Shown here one piece after another: positions 1 to 9,651 of a stretch of 64,000 nucleotides of DNA. The position numbers and the translations under genes are program-made. Position 1 is the first letter of the stretch, and the number at the start of each line of letters is the position of its first letter. Below the pieces are notes generated by a model that ran no database searches, was not told where the DNA came from, and saw only the letters and a program-made list of their open reading frames with translations. Source of the DNA: Comamonas thiooxydans (GTDB taxonomy: Bacteria > Pseudomonadota > Gammaproteobacteria > Burkholderiales > Burkholderiaceae_C); NCBI RefSeq assembly GCF_000964545.1, contig NZ_BBVD01000002.1, positions 186,001-250,000 on the forward strand. Direction: 5' to 3'.

Positions 1-141
1 ATATGAGCACCTTGTGGGCAGTCACTTCAGTAACGGCGGCGTAAGCGCAGTCGAAAAAACATTCTAGGGTTTCCACTCATATATCCTGGACACATAAAAC
101 TTTAGGTGCTTGCAGTCCTATAGCCATGGGCCCTGCATTCT

Positions 142-179
142 GCAAAGCTTTGCGTTATGCATTTGCTTGCAAGCAAATG
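142..179. promoter_or_regulatory. Two perfect palindromes upstream of the protease gene
   Basis: A 12-bp perfect palindrome, GCAAAGCTTTGC at 142-153, is followed six bases later by a 20-bp perfect palindrome, CATTTGCTTGCAAGCAAATG at 160-179. Both carry GCAAA/TTTGC half-sites and lie about 70 bases before the protease start codon at 251. They could be operator sites for a dimeric regulator or, less likely, an RNA hairpin in the leader. The rest of 1-250 shows no convincing gene. Regulatory function is inference from symmetry and position only. Confidence 0.45.
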
Positions 180-250
180 TTCGCTTCGACGCCTGGCGCA
201 GCCATGCTTCACAATGTGGGCTTGTTCCCTTCACTACCTATACGCATTAC

Positions 251-1411
<1,161 letters not shown>

Positions 1412-1433
1412 TTGCAGCGCCAACAAACCGAAA

Positions 1434-1459
1434 AGCCAGCGCCAGCCGCTGGCTTTTTT
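1434..1459 (+). terminator. Rho-independent terminator after the protease gene
   Basis: A 7-bp stem (AGCCAGC with GCTGGCT), a 7-base loop and six Ts, starting 22 bases after the protease stop codon. This is a classic intrinsic terminator for the plus strand. Confidence 0.8.
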
Positions 1460-1551
1460 CATGCTCCGGCCAGGCCAGCCACAACTTCTTCAACACGATT
1501 CATCAAGAGATATGACTCAAGCACTGATGGAAAAAATTGCAGACAGTCATC

Positions 1552-1585
1552 AAAACAAAAGCCCTTGAATTGCTTCAAGGGCTTT
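1552..1585 (-). terminator. Intrinsic terminator downstream of tatC
   Basis: A 12-bp stem (AAAGCCCTTGAA at 1558-1569 with its complement at 1574-1585) and a 4-base loop. Read on the minus strand it is followed by a T-rich tract (TTTTGTTTTG). It lies about 20 bases beyond the tatC stop and would end the hinT-tat transcript. Confidence 0.75.
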
Positions 1586-1605
1586 GCAGGAGGTCGGGGC
1601 GAAGA

Positions 1606-2418
1606 TCAGTGGCCGTCCGAGGATTTCTCCACTTCCGAGCCCGTGCCTTCCTCGGCATCGGGCGCACGCGATACCCTGCTGAACCAGCCGGCGCCCAGAA
1701 TGCCAATCTCGTAGAGCAGGCACATGGGCAAGGCCAGGGCCAGCTGAGAGATCACATCGGGCGGCGTGATGACGGCAGCAATCACAAAGGCCAGCACCAC
1801 GAAATAGCCGCGGAAGGCCTTGAGCTTTTCGATCTCCACCAGACCGAAGCGCACCAACAGCATCACCACGATGGGCACCTGGAAAGCCGCCGCAAAAGCG
1901 ATGTAGAGCGACAGAATCGCTTCCACATACGAGGCGATGTCGGGCGTGGCCGCCACGCTGGCAGGCGTGAAGTGCTGGATGAACTTGAACATATTGCCCA
2001 GCACAAAGAACTGTACGAAGGCAATGCCGGCATAGGCCAGCAGGCTGCCGAACAGGATCAGCGGCAGGGCGAACTTCTTCTCGTGGCTGTACAGGCCCGG
2101 TGCCACAAAGGCCCAGATCTGGTACATGATCCAGGGCAGCGCCAGCAGCACGGCCACCATCATCAACACCTTGAGCGGCACGAAGAAGGGCGAGAAAACG
2201 CCCACCGCAATCAGCTTGGCGCCGGGCGGCATATGCTCCTTGATGGGCAGGGCGATGAAGTCGATCAGGCCATCGGGGCCCGGCCAGAACATCAACAGCC
2301 CGACGCCGATCAAAACGCCATACAGGCTGTAGAGCAGGCGATCACGCAGCTCCATCAGGTGCTGGACAAACGGCTGCTCCGTGCCGGCGAGTTCGTCTTC
2401 TTTAGAGGGTTCGGACAT
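1606..2418 (-). CDS. tatC: Sec-independent protein translocase subunit TatC
   Basis: Core receptor of the twin-arginine translocase in the inner membrane; with TatB it binds the RR signal peptide of folded substrates. The 270-residue product starts with a hydrophilic stretch and the typical HLMELRDRL cytoplasmic motif, then shows about six hydrophobic helices, with FVAPGLYSHEKK in the first periplasmic loop region as in TatC proteins. It is the last gene of tatA-tatB-tatC. A 156-base gap separates it from tatB, and an intrinsic terminator follows. At least two genes in this window (24186 and possibly 17890) encode candidate Tat substrates. Confidence 0.97.
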   Translation of the reverse strand: MSEPSKEDELAGTEQPFVQHLMELRDRLLYSLYGVLIGVGLLMFWPGPDGLIDFIALPIKEHMPPGAKLIAVGVFSPFFVPLKVLMMVAVLLALPWIMYQIWAFVAPGLYSHEKKFALPLILFGSLLAYAGIAFVQFFVLGNMFKFIQHFTPASVAATPDIASYVEAILSLYIAFAAAFQVPIVVMLLVRFGLVEIEKLKAFRGYFVVLAFVIAAVITPPDVISQLALALPMCLLYEIGILGAGWFSRVSRAPDAEEGTGSEVEKSSDGH

Positions 2419-2574
2419 GGTGCAAAACCGCGTCGGAGCCCGATCGGCTCCACACGCTTGAGAAACAACAACGCCCGCGGATCACGGGCAAAGAGCGACA
2501 TGCGGGCAGCAGGGCCTGGCCCCTGGGGCCGGCCATGGCCGACCTTGCGGCCGGCAGGCTGCTGAGCTGCATGT

Positions 2575-3096
2575 TCAATGGAACTTCTTGGGGCGAAAGC
2601 GCGCCACGCGTGCCGCACCCGACTGGACCTTGCTGCGTACCCCGGCGCGGGCCTTGTACCACTGGGGCACGGCACCGCGCTTGACGCGCCAGTTCTTGCG
2701 CGGATGGCGATAGCTTGGCACCACGCTGCTGTGCGTATCCAGACCGGTGTAGCCGCCTTCTGCGTCATAGGAGCCGAAGGACGAAGCCGAAGTCATGTTC
2801 GAGTCGTCGCGCAGGTCCTTGGTCGCATCGCTCCAGTCCTTTTCAAGATCGGAGGCCTGATTGCGCATGCTGGACTCCACGTCCCGCGCGGCGGTCTCGA
2901 CCGTGTCCTTCATCTTGCGCAGCTCATCGAGCTCCATGGAGCGGTTGACCTCGGCCTTGACGTCGGACACATAGCGCTGTGCCCTGCCAAGCAAGGTGCC
3001 CACCATGCGGGCCACGCGCGGCAGTTTCTCGGGACCGATGACCACCAGGGCCACGGCACCGATCAGCGCCATTTTGGACAGGCCAATATCAAACAT
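2575..3096 (-). CDS. tatB: Sec-independent protein translocase subunit TatB
   Basis: TatB partners TatC in signal-peptide recognition. The 173-residue protein has the single N-terminal transmembrane helix (MALIGAVALVVIG, about residues 9-21), the PEKLPR hinge characteristic of TatB, a long amphipathic helix and a variable basic C-terminus ending RPKKFH. It lies 22 bases after tatA and before tatC in the usual order. The C-terminal third is low complexity and rich in R and K, which is common in beta-proteobacterial TatB. Confidence 0.96.
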   Translation of the reverse strand: MFDIGLSKMALIGAVALVVIGPEKLPRVARMVGTLLGRAQRYVSDVKAEVNRSMELDELRKMKDTVETAARDVESSMRNQASDLEKDWSDATKDLRDDSNMTSASSFGSYDAEGGYTGLDTHSSVVPSYRHPRKNWRVKRGAVPQWYKARAGVRSKVQSGAARVARFRPKKFH

Positions 3097-3118
3097 CTAA
3101 ATGTCAGTCCTGCCGCGA

Positions 3119-3355
3119 TCAGCTCTTTTGCTTGGCTTCCACGTCGATGGTGGCCTTTTCGGCAGCCTGCTGGTTGGCCACTTGGCCGGTCGCAGCATTG
3201 GCATCGGCGTCAGTCGCGCCGTCCTTCATGCCGTCCTTGAAGCCCTTGACGGCGCCGCCCAGGTCGGAGCCGATGTTCTTGAGCTTCTTGGTGCCGAACA
3301 CCAGAACCACGATGAGCAGCACGATCGCCCAGTGCCAGATAGAAAACGAGCCCAT
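3119..3355 (-). CDS. tatA: Sec-independent protein translocase subunit TatA
   Basis: Pore-forming subunit of the twin-arginine translocase. The 78-residue protein has the expected short N-terminal helix (WHWAIVLLIVVLVF), the FGTKKL hinge and an amphipathic helix (GSDLGGAVKGFKDGM), followed by a polar tail. The phenylalanine-glycine hinge and the length are typical of TatA rather than TatB. It is first in tatABC; a ribosome binding site (AGGAGA) lies just before its ATG. Confidence 0.97.
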   Translation of the reverse strand: MGSFSIWHWAIVLLIVVLVFGTKKLKNIGSDLGGAVKGFKDGMKDGATDADANAATGQVANQQAAEKATIDVEAKQKS

Positions 3356-3476
3356 GAGAATCTCCTAGAAATTGCAAACCATTTTAGACGGGGCTTGTGA
3401 CAGATACGAATCAATCACCCAAAAAGCCTGCAGCGCACAGCTCTATCGCCGCGTGCAGGCCCGGTGCGCCGCCTGA

Positions 3477-3842
3477 TCAGCCCTTGAGCCAGGGGCGCGG
3501 GCCGCCCATGACGTGCAGGTGCAGATGGTGCACTTCCTGCCCGCCTTCGCTGCCGGTGTTGACCACGATACGGAATCCGCCATCGGGATAAGGGTTGCAG
3601 CCCTGCTCCATCGCCAGCTTGGGAGCCAGCGCCATCATGCGACCCAGCAGGGGCGCATCCTCGGCGCCGACCTGGGCCATGGAGGGGATGTGCTTCTTGG
3701 GAATCACCAGAAAGTGCACGGGCGCCCCCGGGTGAATGTCATGGAAGGCGAACAGCTCCTCGTCTTCATAGACCTTTCGCGAAGGAATCTCGCCCTTGGC
3801 GATGCGGCAGAAAATGCAATGGGGGTCGTGGTGGTCGTGCAT
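3477..3842 (-). CDS. hinT: HIT-family nucleotide phosphoramidase HinT
   Basis: Histidine-triad hydrolase of purine nucleoside phosphoramidates (AMP-NH2 type). The 121-residue product carries the HIT signature HLHLHVMGG near the C-terminus and a CIFCRI pair of cysteines at the N-terminus, both usual for the HinT/PKCI group. It lies between the patatin gene and tatA on the same strand; in related bacteria it commonly closes the histidine gene cluster before tatABC. It is probably co-transcribed with tatABC across a 121-base gap. Confidence 0.95.
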   Translation of the reverse strand: MHDHHDPHCIFCRIAKGEIPSRKVYEDEELFAFHDIHPGAPVHFLVIPKKHIPSMAQVGAEDAPLLGRMMALAPKLAMEQGCNPYPDGGFRIVVNTGSEGGQEVHHLHLHVMGGPRPWLKG

Positions 3843-3939
3843 GGTCTCAGGTATCTCTACGGTTCAGTATTCTGGACGCCCTGCGCTATCCATGGCCTAG
3901 GAGGCCAGGAAGCAGGCAATGGCGTCGCCCCCTGCGGGG

Positions 3940-4983
3940 CTATCCCCTATTCTCGTTGAATCGCAGCGTCTGCTTGACGCCAAGGTGCTCGCGGTTGAGC
4001 TGCAGCCATTGCTGGCCGCGCTCGCGTCCCAGCTCGAACAGCTTGCGCACCATGCCCATGTCTGCGCGCACCTTGCTTGAGGCGCCAAAGGGCTTGAGCA
4101 CCGAGCCGCCATCGATGCGGTGCATCAGCACATGCTTGTAGCGCTCGGGGTCCAGGCGCTTTTGCTCCAGCAGCTTGACCACAAACTCGATGGCCCTCAA
4201 CTCGGCCAGCAAGCTGGCGTTGAAGGTGATTTCGTTCATGCGATCCATGATCTCGCGGGCCGTGTCGGGCGAGACATCGGACTCCTTGGGATTGATCTGC
4301 ACCAGCAGGATGTCCCTGCTCCGGGTCTCGTAGATCAGCGGATACAGGGCCGGATTGCCCGAGAACCCGCCGTCCCAGTAGCACTCCCCGTCAATCTCCA
4401 CTGCCTTGAACAGTTGCGGCAGGCAGGCCGAGGCCATGATGGCGTCTGCCGTCACCTGCTCGCCCTTGAAGATCTTGCCGCCGCCCGTGCGCACATTGGT
4501 GGCGCAGATGAAGAGCTTGGGCACCACGCTGGGGTGCTCGGGATGCGCCAGCATCTCGAAGTCCACCACCCGGGTGAGCAGTTGTCGCAGCGGGTTGATA
4601 TTGAGCGGATTGGTCTGATAGGGCGACAGAAACTGGTTGAGCACGCCCATGAACTGCTTGCTGCCCGGCAACGGTGCGGCCCAGAACATCTTGCCCACGC
4701 TGCCCATGGTGCCCACGCCCTCCCACAGCTCGCGCAGAGACTGGCGCGCCAGTTGCCGTCCCAGGTAACGGGCATCGTCCACTTTCTTTTCCTGCGCGGC
4801 CGCCTGCGCGAAACCATGGGCCAGCGCCACGGCGTTCATGGCACCGGCACTGGTGCCGCTGATGCCTTCGAAGATCAGTCCGTCATCGTCCAGCAATGCA
4901 TCCAGCACGCCCCAGGTCAGCGCACCATGCGATCCCCCGCCTTGCAGGGCCAGGTTGAGGGTATGGGAAGTCTCTGCAGCCAT
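3940..4983 (-). CDS. Patatin-like phospholipase family protein
   Basis: Serine acyl hydrolase of the patatin family. The 347-residue product shows the oxyanion motif GGGSHG (16-20 region), the nucleophile motif GTSAG with S45 and the second dyad residue D204 in WDGGF. No signal peptide is visible, so it is probably cytosolic or membrane-peripheral, like the RssA-type group. The start at 4983 is preferred over the upstream in-frame ATGs because AGGA lies a suitable distance upstream and the family consensus begins right after it. It sits after the terminator that ends the hisF-side operon, so it probably has its own promoter in 4984-5190. Confidence 0.9.
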   Translation of the reverse strand: MAAETSHTLNLALQGGGSHGALTWGVLDALLDDDGLIFEGISGTSAGAMNAVALAHGFAQAAAQEKKVDDARYLGRQLARQSLRELWEGVGTMGSVGKMFWAAPLPGSKQFMGVLNQFLSPYQTNPLNINPLRQLLTRVVDFEMLAHPEHPSVVPKLFICATNVRTGGGKIFKGEQVTADAIMASACLPQLFKAVEIDGECYWDGGFSGNPALYPLIYETRSRDILLVQINPKESDVSPDTAREIMDRMNEITFNASLLAELRAIEFVVKLLEQKRLDPERYKHVLMHRIDGGSVLKPFGASSKVRADMGMVRKLFELGRERGQQWLQLNREHLGVKQTLRFNENRG

Positions 4984-5196
4984 GGCACGATCCTGTGAGG
5001 GTTGAGGAACCAAGCAAGGGGCTTGGGACTTACGCAAGCAAGAAGGCACAGCGGGCATATCCATGGACAAAACACCATGCCCGATTCGAATCCGCTTAAG
5101 TCCTGGAGCTTATCCAGCACCGCGAGCATTGCACAGGCCCAGGCCCCGTGTCAGCCTGCCACCCCGAATCTGTTGCAGCGCAGCACAACCGCTTGC

Positions 5197-5232
5197 AAAA
5201 ACAAAAAAGCCCCGGCCGTAAAGCGGGGGCTT
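5197..5232 (-). terminator. Intrinsic terminator closing the hisF-I-E transcript
   Basis: A stem of AAGCCCC with GGGGCTT (5207-5213 and 5226-5232), followed on the minus strand by TTTTTTGTTTTT. It lies about 20 bases beyond the stop of the small membrane-protein gene and separates it from the patatin gene. Confidence 0.75.
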
Positions 5233-5252
5233 GGGTGTCTGGCAAGTGCGGT

Positions 5253-5651
5253 TCAGGGCTGGATCGCGCGATTCTTGTTCATGGCGATCATGCCGCTGAC
5301 GATGCGGTAGAGGAACCAGATGGAGATCAGCACCCAGGCAGGGTTGAAGATCAAGAGGCCCAGCAGGAAGAACGGGAAAGTCACCGCATAGAGCACGATG
5401 GCCCAGAGCACGCTGCGCAGCCGCCAGGAAAAATGACTCTCCTGCCAGGTGCCACGCGCATCATCACGCTTGACCAGATCGATGACAACTGCAATCAGCA
5501 ACAGCAGCACACTGACCTGCGCGCCCGGGAGCACGGCGGCCACGGCCACGACCAGGTGCAGCAGATAGCTGACCCAGCCCCAGGCCTTCAGGCCCTCGAT
5601 CTCGGTAGAGCTGCTGCTGCCTACATCGATGATGTCGCGATCGTCATTCAT
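5253..5651 (-). CDS. Small multi-span membrane protein (DUF4870-like)
   Basis: A 132-residue inner-membrane protein of unknown function with three to four hydrophobic segments after a short acidic N-terminus (MNDDRDIIDVG). The spacing of the helices and the charged loop between the second and third segments (LVKRDDARGTW) resemble the DUF4870/TMEM family often placed directly after hisE in this bacterial group. The start at 5651 has a strong GGAGG ribosome binding site. It lies 11 bases after the hisE stop and is last in the hisF-hisI-hisE transcript. The link to histidine synthesis is positional only. Confidence 0.75.
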   Translation of the reverse strand: MNDDRDIIDVGSSSSTEIEGLKAWGWVSYLLHLVVAVAAVLPGAQVSVLLLLIAVVIDLVKRDDARGTWQESHFSWRLRSVLWAIVLYAVTFPFFLLGLLIFNPAWVLISIWFLYRIVSGMIAMNKNRAIQP

Positions 5652-5662
5652 GCGCTTCCTCC

Positions 5663-6061
5663 TTATTGCTTGGCCGCCCCTTCCTGAGCAGCGCGTTCCT
5701 GGGCCTTGCGCAGGGCTTTTTCCTCCAGACCGCTGGTGCCCTCGCGGCGCTCCAGCTCGGCCACCACCTCTGCGGGTGTCAGCCCGTAGTGCGACAGCGC
5801 AATCATGGAATGAAACCACAGATCCGCCACTTCATAGAGGATCTTGCCCTTGTCCGCACCATGATCGACATCCTTGGCGGCCATGACGACCTCGGTGGCC
5901 TCTTCGCCGATCTTCTTCAGAAAGGCGTCAGGCCCCTTGTGCAGCAGGCGCGCGACATAGCTTTTTTCAGGGTCGCCACCATTGGCGACCTTGCGGCTTT
6001 CGATCACGGCGGCCAGACGGGCCAGTGCGCCCTCGATCGACGCGGTGTTTTGTTCAGACAT
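5663..6061 (-). CDS. hisE: Phosphoribosyl-ATP pyrophosphatase
   Basis: Second step of histidine biosynthesis: hydrolyses PR-ATP to PR-AMP and pyrophosphate. The 132-residue all-alpha MazG-like protein has the metal-binding GEEATEVVMAAK helix and the YEVADLWFHSM helix. It is a stand-alone HisE, unlike the fused HisIE of enterics. It lies four bases after hisI and is co-transcribed with hisF and hisI. The C-terminal tail (ALRKAQERAAQEG) is a variable charged extension. Confidence 0.96.
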   Translation of the reverse strand: MSEQNTASIEGALARLAAVIESRKVANGGDPEKSYVARLLHKGPDAFLKKIGEEATEVVMAAKDVDHGADKGKILYEVADLWFHSMIALSHYGLTPAEVVAELERREGTSGLEEKALRKAQERAAQEGAAKQ

Positions 6062-6065
6062 GACT

Positions 6066-6455
6066 TTATTTGTAGATGGAAGCAGGATCTTTCAAGACCG
6101 GATCGACAGCAAGCCACTGTCCGTCCTTGAAAACGCTGTAGAAGCAGGAGTGGCGGCCGGTATGGCAGGCAATACCGGGATCATGCCCCTCTTGCGTGAT
6201 CTTGAGCAAAACCACGTCGTTATCGCAGTCGATGCGCATCTCATGCACGGTCTGCACATGGCCGGACTCCTCGCCCTTGAACCACAGCTTGTTGCGCGAG
6301 CGGCTGAAGTAGACGGCACGCCCCAGCTCGGCGGTCTTTTCCAGTGCCTCGCGGTTCATCCAGGCAAACATGACCACGTCGCCGCTGCTTTGCTCCTGCG
6401 CAATCACGGGCACCAGACCCTGCGCATCCCATTTGACTTGATCGAGCCAGCTCAT
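6066..6455 (-). CDS. hisI: Phosphoribosyl-AMP cyclohydrolase
   Basis: Third step of histidine biosynthesis: opens the adenine ring of PR-AMP. The 129-residue protein contains the conserved MNREALEKT helix, the SRSRNKLWFKGEESG substrate loop, the metal site DCDND and the zinc cysteine in GIACHTGRHSCFY. It is monofunctional, separate from hisE. It follows hisF after a 111-base gap with no terminator. Confidence 0.96.
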   Translation of the reverse strand: MSWLDQVKWDAQGLVPVIAQEQSSGDVVMFAWMNREALEKTAELGRAVYFSRSRNKLWFKGEESGHVQTVHEMRIDCDNDVVLLKITQEGHDPGIACHTGRHSCFYSVFKDGQWLAVDPVLKDPASIYK

Positions 6456-6566
6456 TGCAGACCTTTGCTTTGTATAGCTGCCAGCGCAGGCCAGCAGCTA
6501 ACATCAACCATAAAACATATGGAAAGCCGCTTGTAGCCTGCGCAAGCTGCTCTCAAAACAACTACT

Positions 6567-7367
6567 TTAGAGACGCACGGGAATGCCGCGCGCGCGCATG
6601 CATTCCTTGGCCTGCTGCACGGTGTACTCGCCATAGTGGAAGATGCTGGCGGCCAGCACGGCATCGGCGCCGCCGATGGTCACGCCATCGGCCAGATCTT
6701 CGAGATTGCCGACACCGCCCGAGGCGATCACGGGCACGGCCACGGCATCAGCCACGGCACGCGTGAGCTTCAGATCGAAGCCGCTCTTGGTGCCGTCCTT
6801 GTCCATGCTGGTCAGCAGGATCTCGCCGGCACCGCGCCTGGCCATCTCTTCGGCCCAGCGCACCACATCCAGCCCCACATTCTTGCGGCCGCCGTGGCTG
6901 TACACATCCCAGCCCGGCCCCATGGGCGTGCCGCCGGGACCGATGCGCTGCTCGTCCTCGGGCGTGCGGCGCTTGGCGTCGATGGCCACCACGATGCATT
7001 GCGCGCCATACTTGTCGCTGCAGGCATTGATGGTGTCCGGGTTGGCAATGGCGGCGGAGTTGAAGCTGGTCTTGTCGGCTCCGGCATTGAGCAGGCGACG
7101 CACATCTTCCACGCTGCGCACGCCACCGCCCACGGTCAGCGGAATGAAGACCTGCGAAGCCACGGCCTCGATGATGGGCAGAATCAGGTCACGGCCATCG
7201 CTGGTGGCCGTGATGTCCAGAAAGGTCAGCTCGTCTGCACCCTGGGCGTTGTAGCGTGCGGCAATTTCCACCGGGTCGCCCGCATCGCGCAGCTCCAGAA
7301 AATTGACGCCCTTGACCACGCGGCCGCCGGTCACGTCAAGGCAGGGAATGATGCGTTTGGCAAGCAT
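6567..7367 (-). CDS. hisF: Imidazole glycerol phosphate synthase, cyclase subunit
   Basis: Cyclase half of IGP synthase: with HisH it converts PRFAR and ammonia to imidazole glycerol phosphate and AICAR. The 266-residue TIM barrel has the catalytic D11 in PCLDV, the second aspartate in VVAIDAKRR and phosphate loops GGGVRS and ASGGVG. In most relatives hisF directly follows hisA; here about 11.5 kb (the glycan locus and the mutarotase) separate it from hisA, so it must have its own promoter in 7368-8148. Confidence 0.97.
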   Translation of the reverse strand: MLAKRIIPCLDVTGGRVVKGVNFLELRDAGDPVEIAARYNAQGADELTFLDITATSDGRDLILPIIEAVASQVFIPLTVGGGVRSVEDVRRLLNAGADKTSFNSAAIANPDTINACSDKYGAQCIVVAIDAKRRTPEDEQRIGPGGTPMGPGWDVYSHGGRKNVGLDVVRWAEEMARRGAGEILLTSMDKDGTKSGFDLKLTRAVADAVAVPVIASGGVGNLEDLADGVTIGGADAVLAASIFHYGEYTVQQAKECMRARGIPVRL

Positions 7368-8148
7368 GGACCAGTCTCGGAATATCTACGAACAAGGAGA
7401 CCAAAGATACCACGGCCTCGCCGCTGCCTAGGGCATCTGCCGACGGCGCCCCCCTGCCGCTGCCATGGCATTGCCAGCTGGCTTCGGCGGCACGCAGCCC
7501 GGCCACAGCCATCGCATCGCGAGTCAAACCCGCTCGATTTGAAACGATTCAACTCAGCAGCAGCCCCAATCCATAAAGTGGCACAAAATCCCCGTGCTCC
7601 CAATTGAATAACAGTAAACACAGAGCCGGCCTCACGATTTATTGTTTTCAGCCGCAATCTCTTTCCTGCATCGATATTCCGGCTGCGATTAACTGGCGCA
7701 CATAGAACCATCGCCCACTCCTGACCAGGCATGCCACAGGCGATCCGGAAATAAAGGCACTGATATTCTCAATGAGAAGCCTCCACACCTGCGAGAAGCT
7801 GCACTGCCGAGAGCGGCATATGACTGCGTGACAAGCAAAGCTATTGCGGATTGGGCTTCGGCAAGCCACCTGACGCTAGGGTTGACAGCAATGCAAAGCA
7901 ATCTCGACCAGGCAGCGAAATACCTTAAATATTGTGTATAAAACCCCAATTCGGCATCCAAATATTCATGACGTAAAAAGATGTTTCTTTTTACGCTGCC
8001 TTCTTGTTCGGATTGTTTTTGCTAGTGAAACTATGAAAAAAATAAATCAATAGTTTTTAATATTTCGACAGTGTTGAACCCATAAATAGTTGACCGAACC
8101 CGGAAACCCATCCCATTCGATGAATGTATTCAGGCACAGGTGATCATC
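7368..8148. promoter_or_regulatory. Long divergent intergenic region (hisF / glycan locus)
   Basis: About 780 bases with no convincing gene. It separates hisF (minus) from the glycan operon (plus) and must hold promoters for both. The right third (about 7920-8100) is strikingly AT-rich compared with the flanking DNA and contains a 9-bp hairpin (CGTAAAAAG at 7972-7980 with its complement at 7987-7995, 6-base loop). A small 90-codon frame on the minus strand (7689-7961) has no recognisable features. Length and base composition suggest a heavily regulated promoter; no specific binding site can be named. Confidence 0.55.
7972..7995. other. 9-bp hairpin in the leader of the glycan operon
   Basis: Perfect inverted repeat CGTAAAAAG / CTTTTTACG around the loop ATGTTT, about 155 bases before the first start codon. 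It is not a typical terminator because the stem is itself AT-rich and no T tract follows. It may be an operator or a leader RNA structure. Confidence 0.5.
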
Positions 8149-9489
8149 ATGGATATGAGACGCCAATATTTCGGTACCGACGGAATCCGTGGGCGGGCTG
8201 GGTATTTCCCCATCACGCCGGACTTCGCTCTGCATCTCGCCCATGTCGTCGGACGAATGCTTCATCGCAACGAAGAGCGCCCGACGGTGCTGATTGGCAA
8301 GGACACGCGTATCTCGGGTCACATGCTCGAAAGCGCCTTGGTGTCGGGCTTCAATTCGTCTGGCGTGGACGTGGTGCTGCTTGGGACGCTGCCAACACCG
8401 GGAGTGGCCTATCTCACGCGGGCCTTGCGTGCCAGTCTGGGAGTGGTCATCAGCGCCAGCCACAACACCTTCGAGGACAACGGCATCAAATTCTTCAGCG
8501 CCAAAGGCACCAAACTGCCCTATGTCTGGGAGGTAGCAGTCGAGCAAATGCTGCTGGATGAGCCGCATTGGGTCCCGGCAATCGCACTCGGAAAAACCCA
8601 GCTCCTGGATGACGCCGCCGGTCGCTATATAGAGTTTTGCAAGAGCACTTGCGACCATGCGTTCACCTTGCGAGGACTGAAGATCGTGGTCGATGCCGGC
8701 CATGGTGCGGCCTATCAGATAGCGCCCATGGTCTTGCATGAACTCGGTGCCGAAGTGGTGGCCATAGGCTGCGCTCCCGATGGCATGAACATCAACCAGG
8801 GGGCCGGAGCCGCACACCCTGAGCTCCTGGCCACGACCGTTTCCGGTTGCGGTGCGGATTTCGGCATCGCCCTGGATGGCGATGCGGATCGCCTGCTGGT
8901 CGTCGATGCCGCCGGGCGGCTCTATAACGGGGACGAGTTGCTGTACCTGATCGTCGCCGACCGCCTGGAGCATGACGAGAGCATTGCGGGCGCCGTCGGC
9001 ACGCTGATGACGAATATGGCGGTGGAGCGGGCATTCGGGGTGCTGGATGTGGACTTCATGCGCACCAAGGTCGGCGACCGCTACGTGCTTGAGGAGCTCA
9101 GCCGCAGGGGCTGGACCTTCGGCGGCGAGGGGTCAGGCCATCTGCTGATACTGGACCGGCACAGCACGGGCGACGGTCTGGTGAACGCGCTGCAGATATT
9201 GCAGGCCTGCGTGCGCACCGGCCGCACGCTGTCGCAATGGCTGCTGCCGGTGCAGCTCTACCCTCAGGCATTGCTCAATGTGCACTGGTCGCCAGACCGG
9301 GATTGGCGCAGCAATACCTTGCTGGCACGAGTGCAGGCGCAGGTCGAGGCCGAACTGGGCTCTACCGGGCGTGTGCTGGTGCGTCACAGCGGCACGGAGC
9401 CGCTGCTGCATGTGATGGTGGAAGCGCAGGATGGCGATCAGGCCAGCCGCTGTGCCGAGAGGCTGGTCACGGCTGCCAGAGACGGTTAG
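8149..9489 (+). CDS. glmM: Phosphoglucosamine mutase (glycan-locus copy)
   Basis: Interconverts glucosamine-6-phosphate and glucosamine-1-phosphate, the step that feeds UDP-GlcNAc synthesis. The 446-residue product matches GlmM length and keeps the FGTDGIRG N-terminus, the phosphoserine S102 in SASHN (the same number as in E. coli GlmM), the metal loop DGDADR and the phosphate-binding RHSGTEP near the end. The ATG at 8149 is preferred over the GTG at 8140 because AGG lies eight bases upstream of it. It is not beside ftsH/folP, the usual site of housekeeping glmM, so it is probably a dedicated second copy supplying precursor to the genes behind it. A second copy elsewhere is an inference. Confidence 0.93.
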   Translation: MDMRRQYFGTDGIRGRAGYFPITPDFALHLAHVVGRMLHRNEERPTVLIGKDTRISGHMLESALVSGFNSSGVDVVLLGTLPTPGVAYLTRALRASLGVVISASHNTFEDNGIKFFSAKGTKLPYVWEVAVEQMLLDEPHWVPAIALGKTQLLDDAAGRYIEFCKSTCDHAFTLRGLKIVVDAGHGAAYQIAPMVLHELGAEVVAIGCAPDGMNINQGAGAAHPELLATTVSGCGADFGIALDGDADRLLVVDAAGRLYNGDELLYLIVADRLEHDESIAGAVGTLMTNMAVERAFGVLDVDFMRTKVGDRYVLEELSRRGWTFGGEGSGHLLILDRHSTGDGLVNALQILQACVRTGRTLSQWLLPVQLYPQALLNVHWSPDRDWRSNTLLARVQAQVEAELGSTGRVLVRHSGTEPLLHVMVEAQDGDQASRCAERLVTAARDG

Positions 9490-9651
9490 CCCGCCGATGC
9501 AGCTGCGCCGCTCATGCAGCAAATAGAGCCGGCACCAATTGTGGCCAGCACGAGGAGCTGGCTGACATACCCCAAGCAGAGCGTGAAAGATGATTTTGAG
9601 CAGGTACGAATGAAGAACGTCTGATACCAATTGACTCAAAGGGAGAACGCA

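Noticed and set aside
7689..7961. 90-codon minus-strand frame in the long divergent region
   Set aside because: No ribosome binding site, no signal or domain pattern, and it ends in the middle of a regulatory-looking AT-rich area.
7972..7995. Hairpin considered as an intrinsic terminator
   Set aside because: The stem is AT-rich and no T tract follows it on either strand, so it is listed only as a hairpin.
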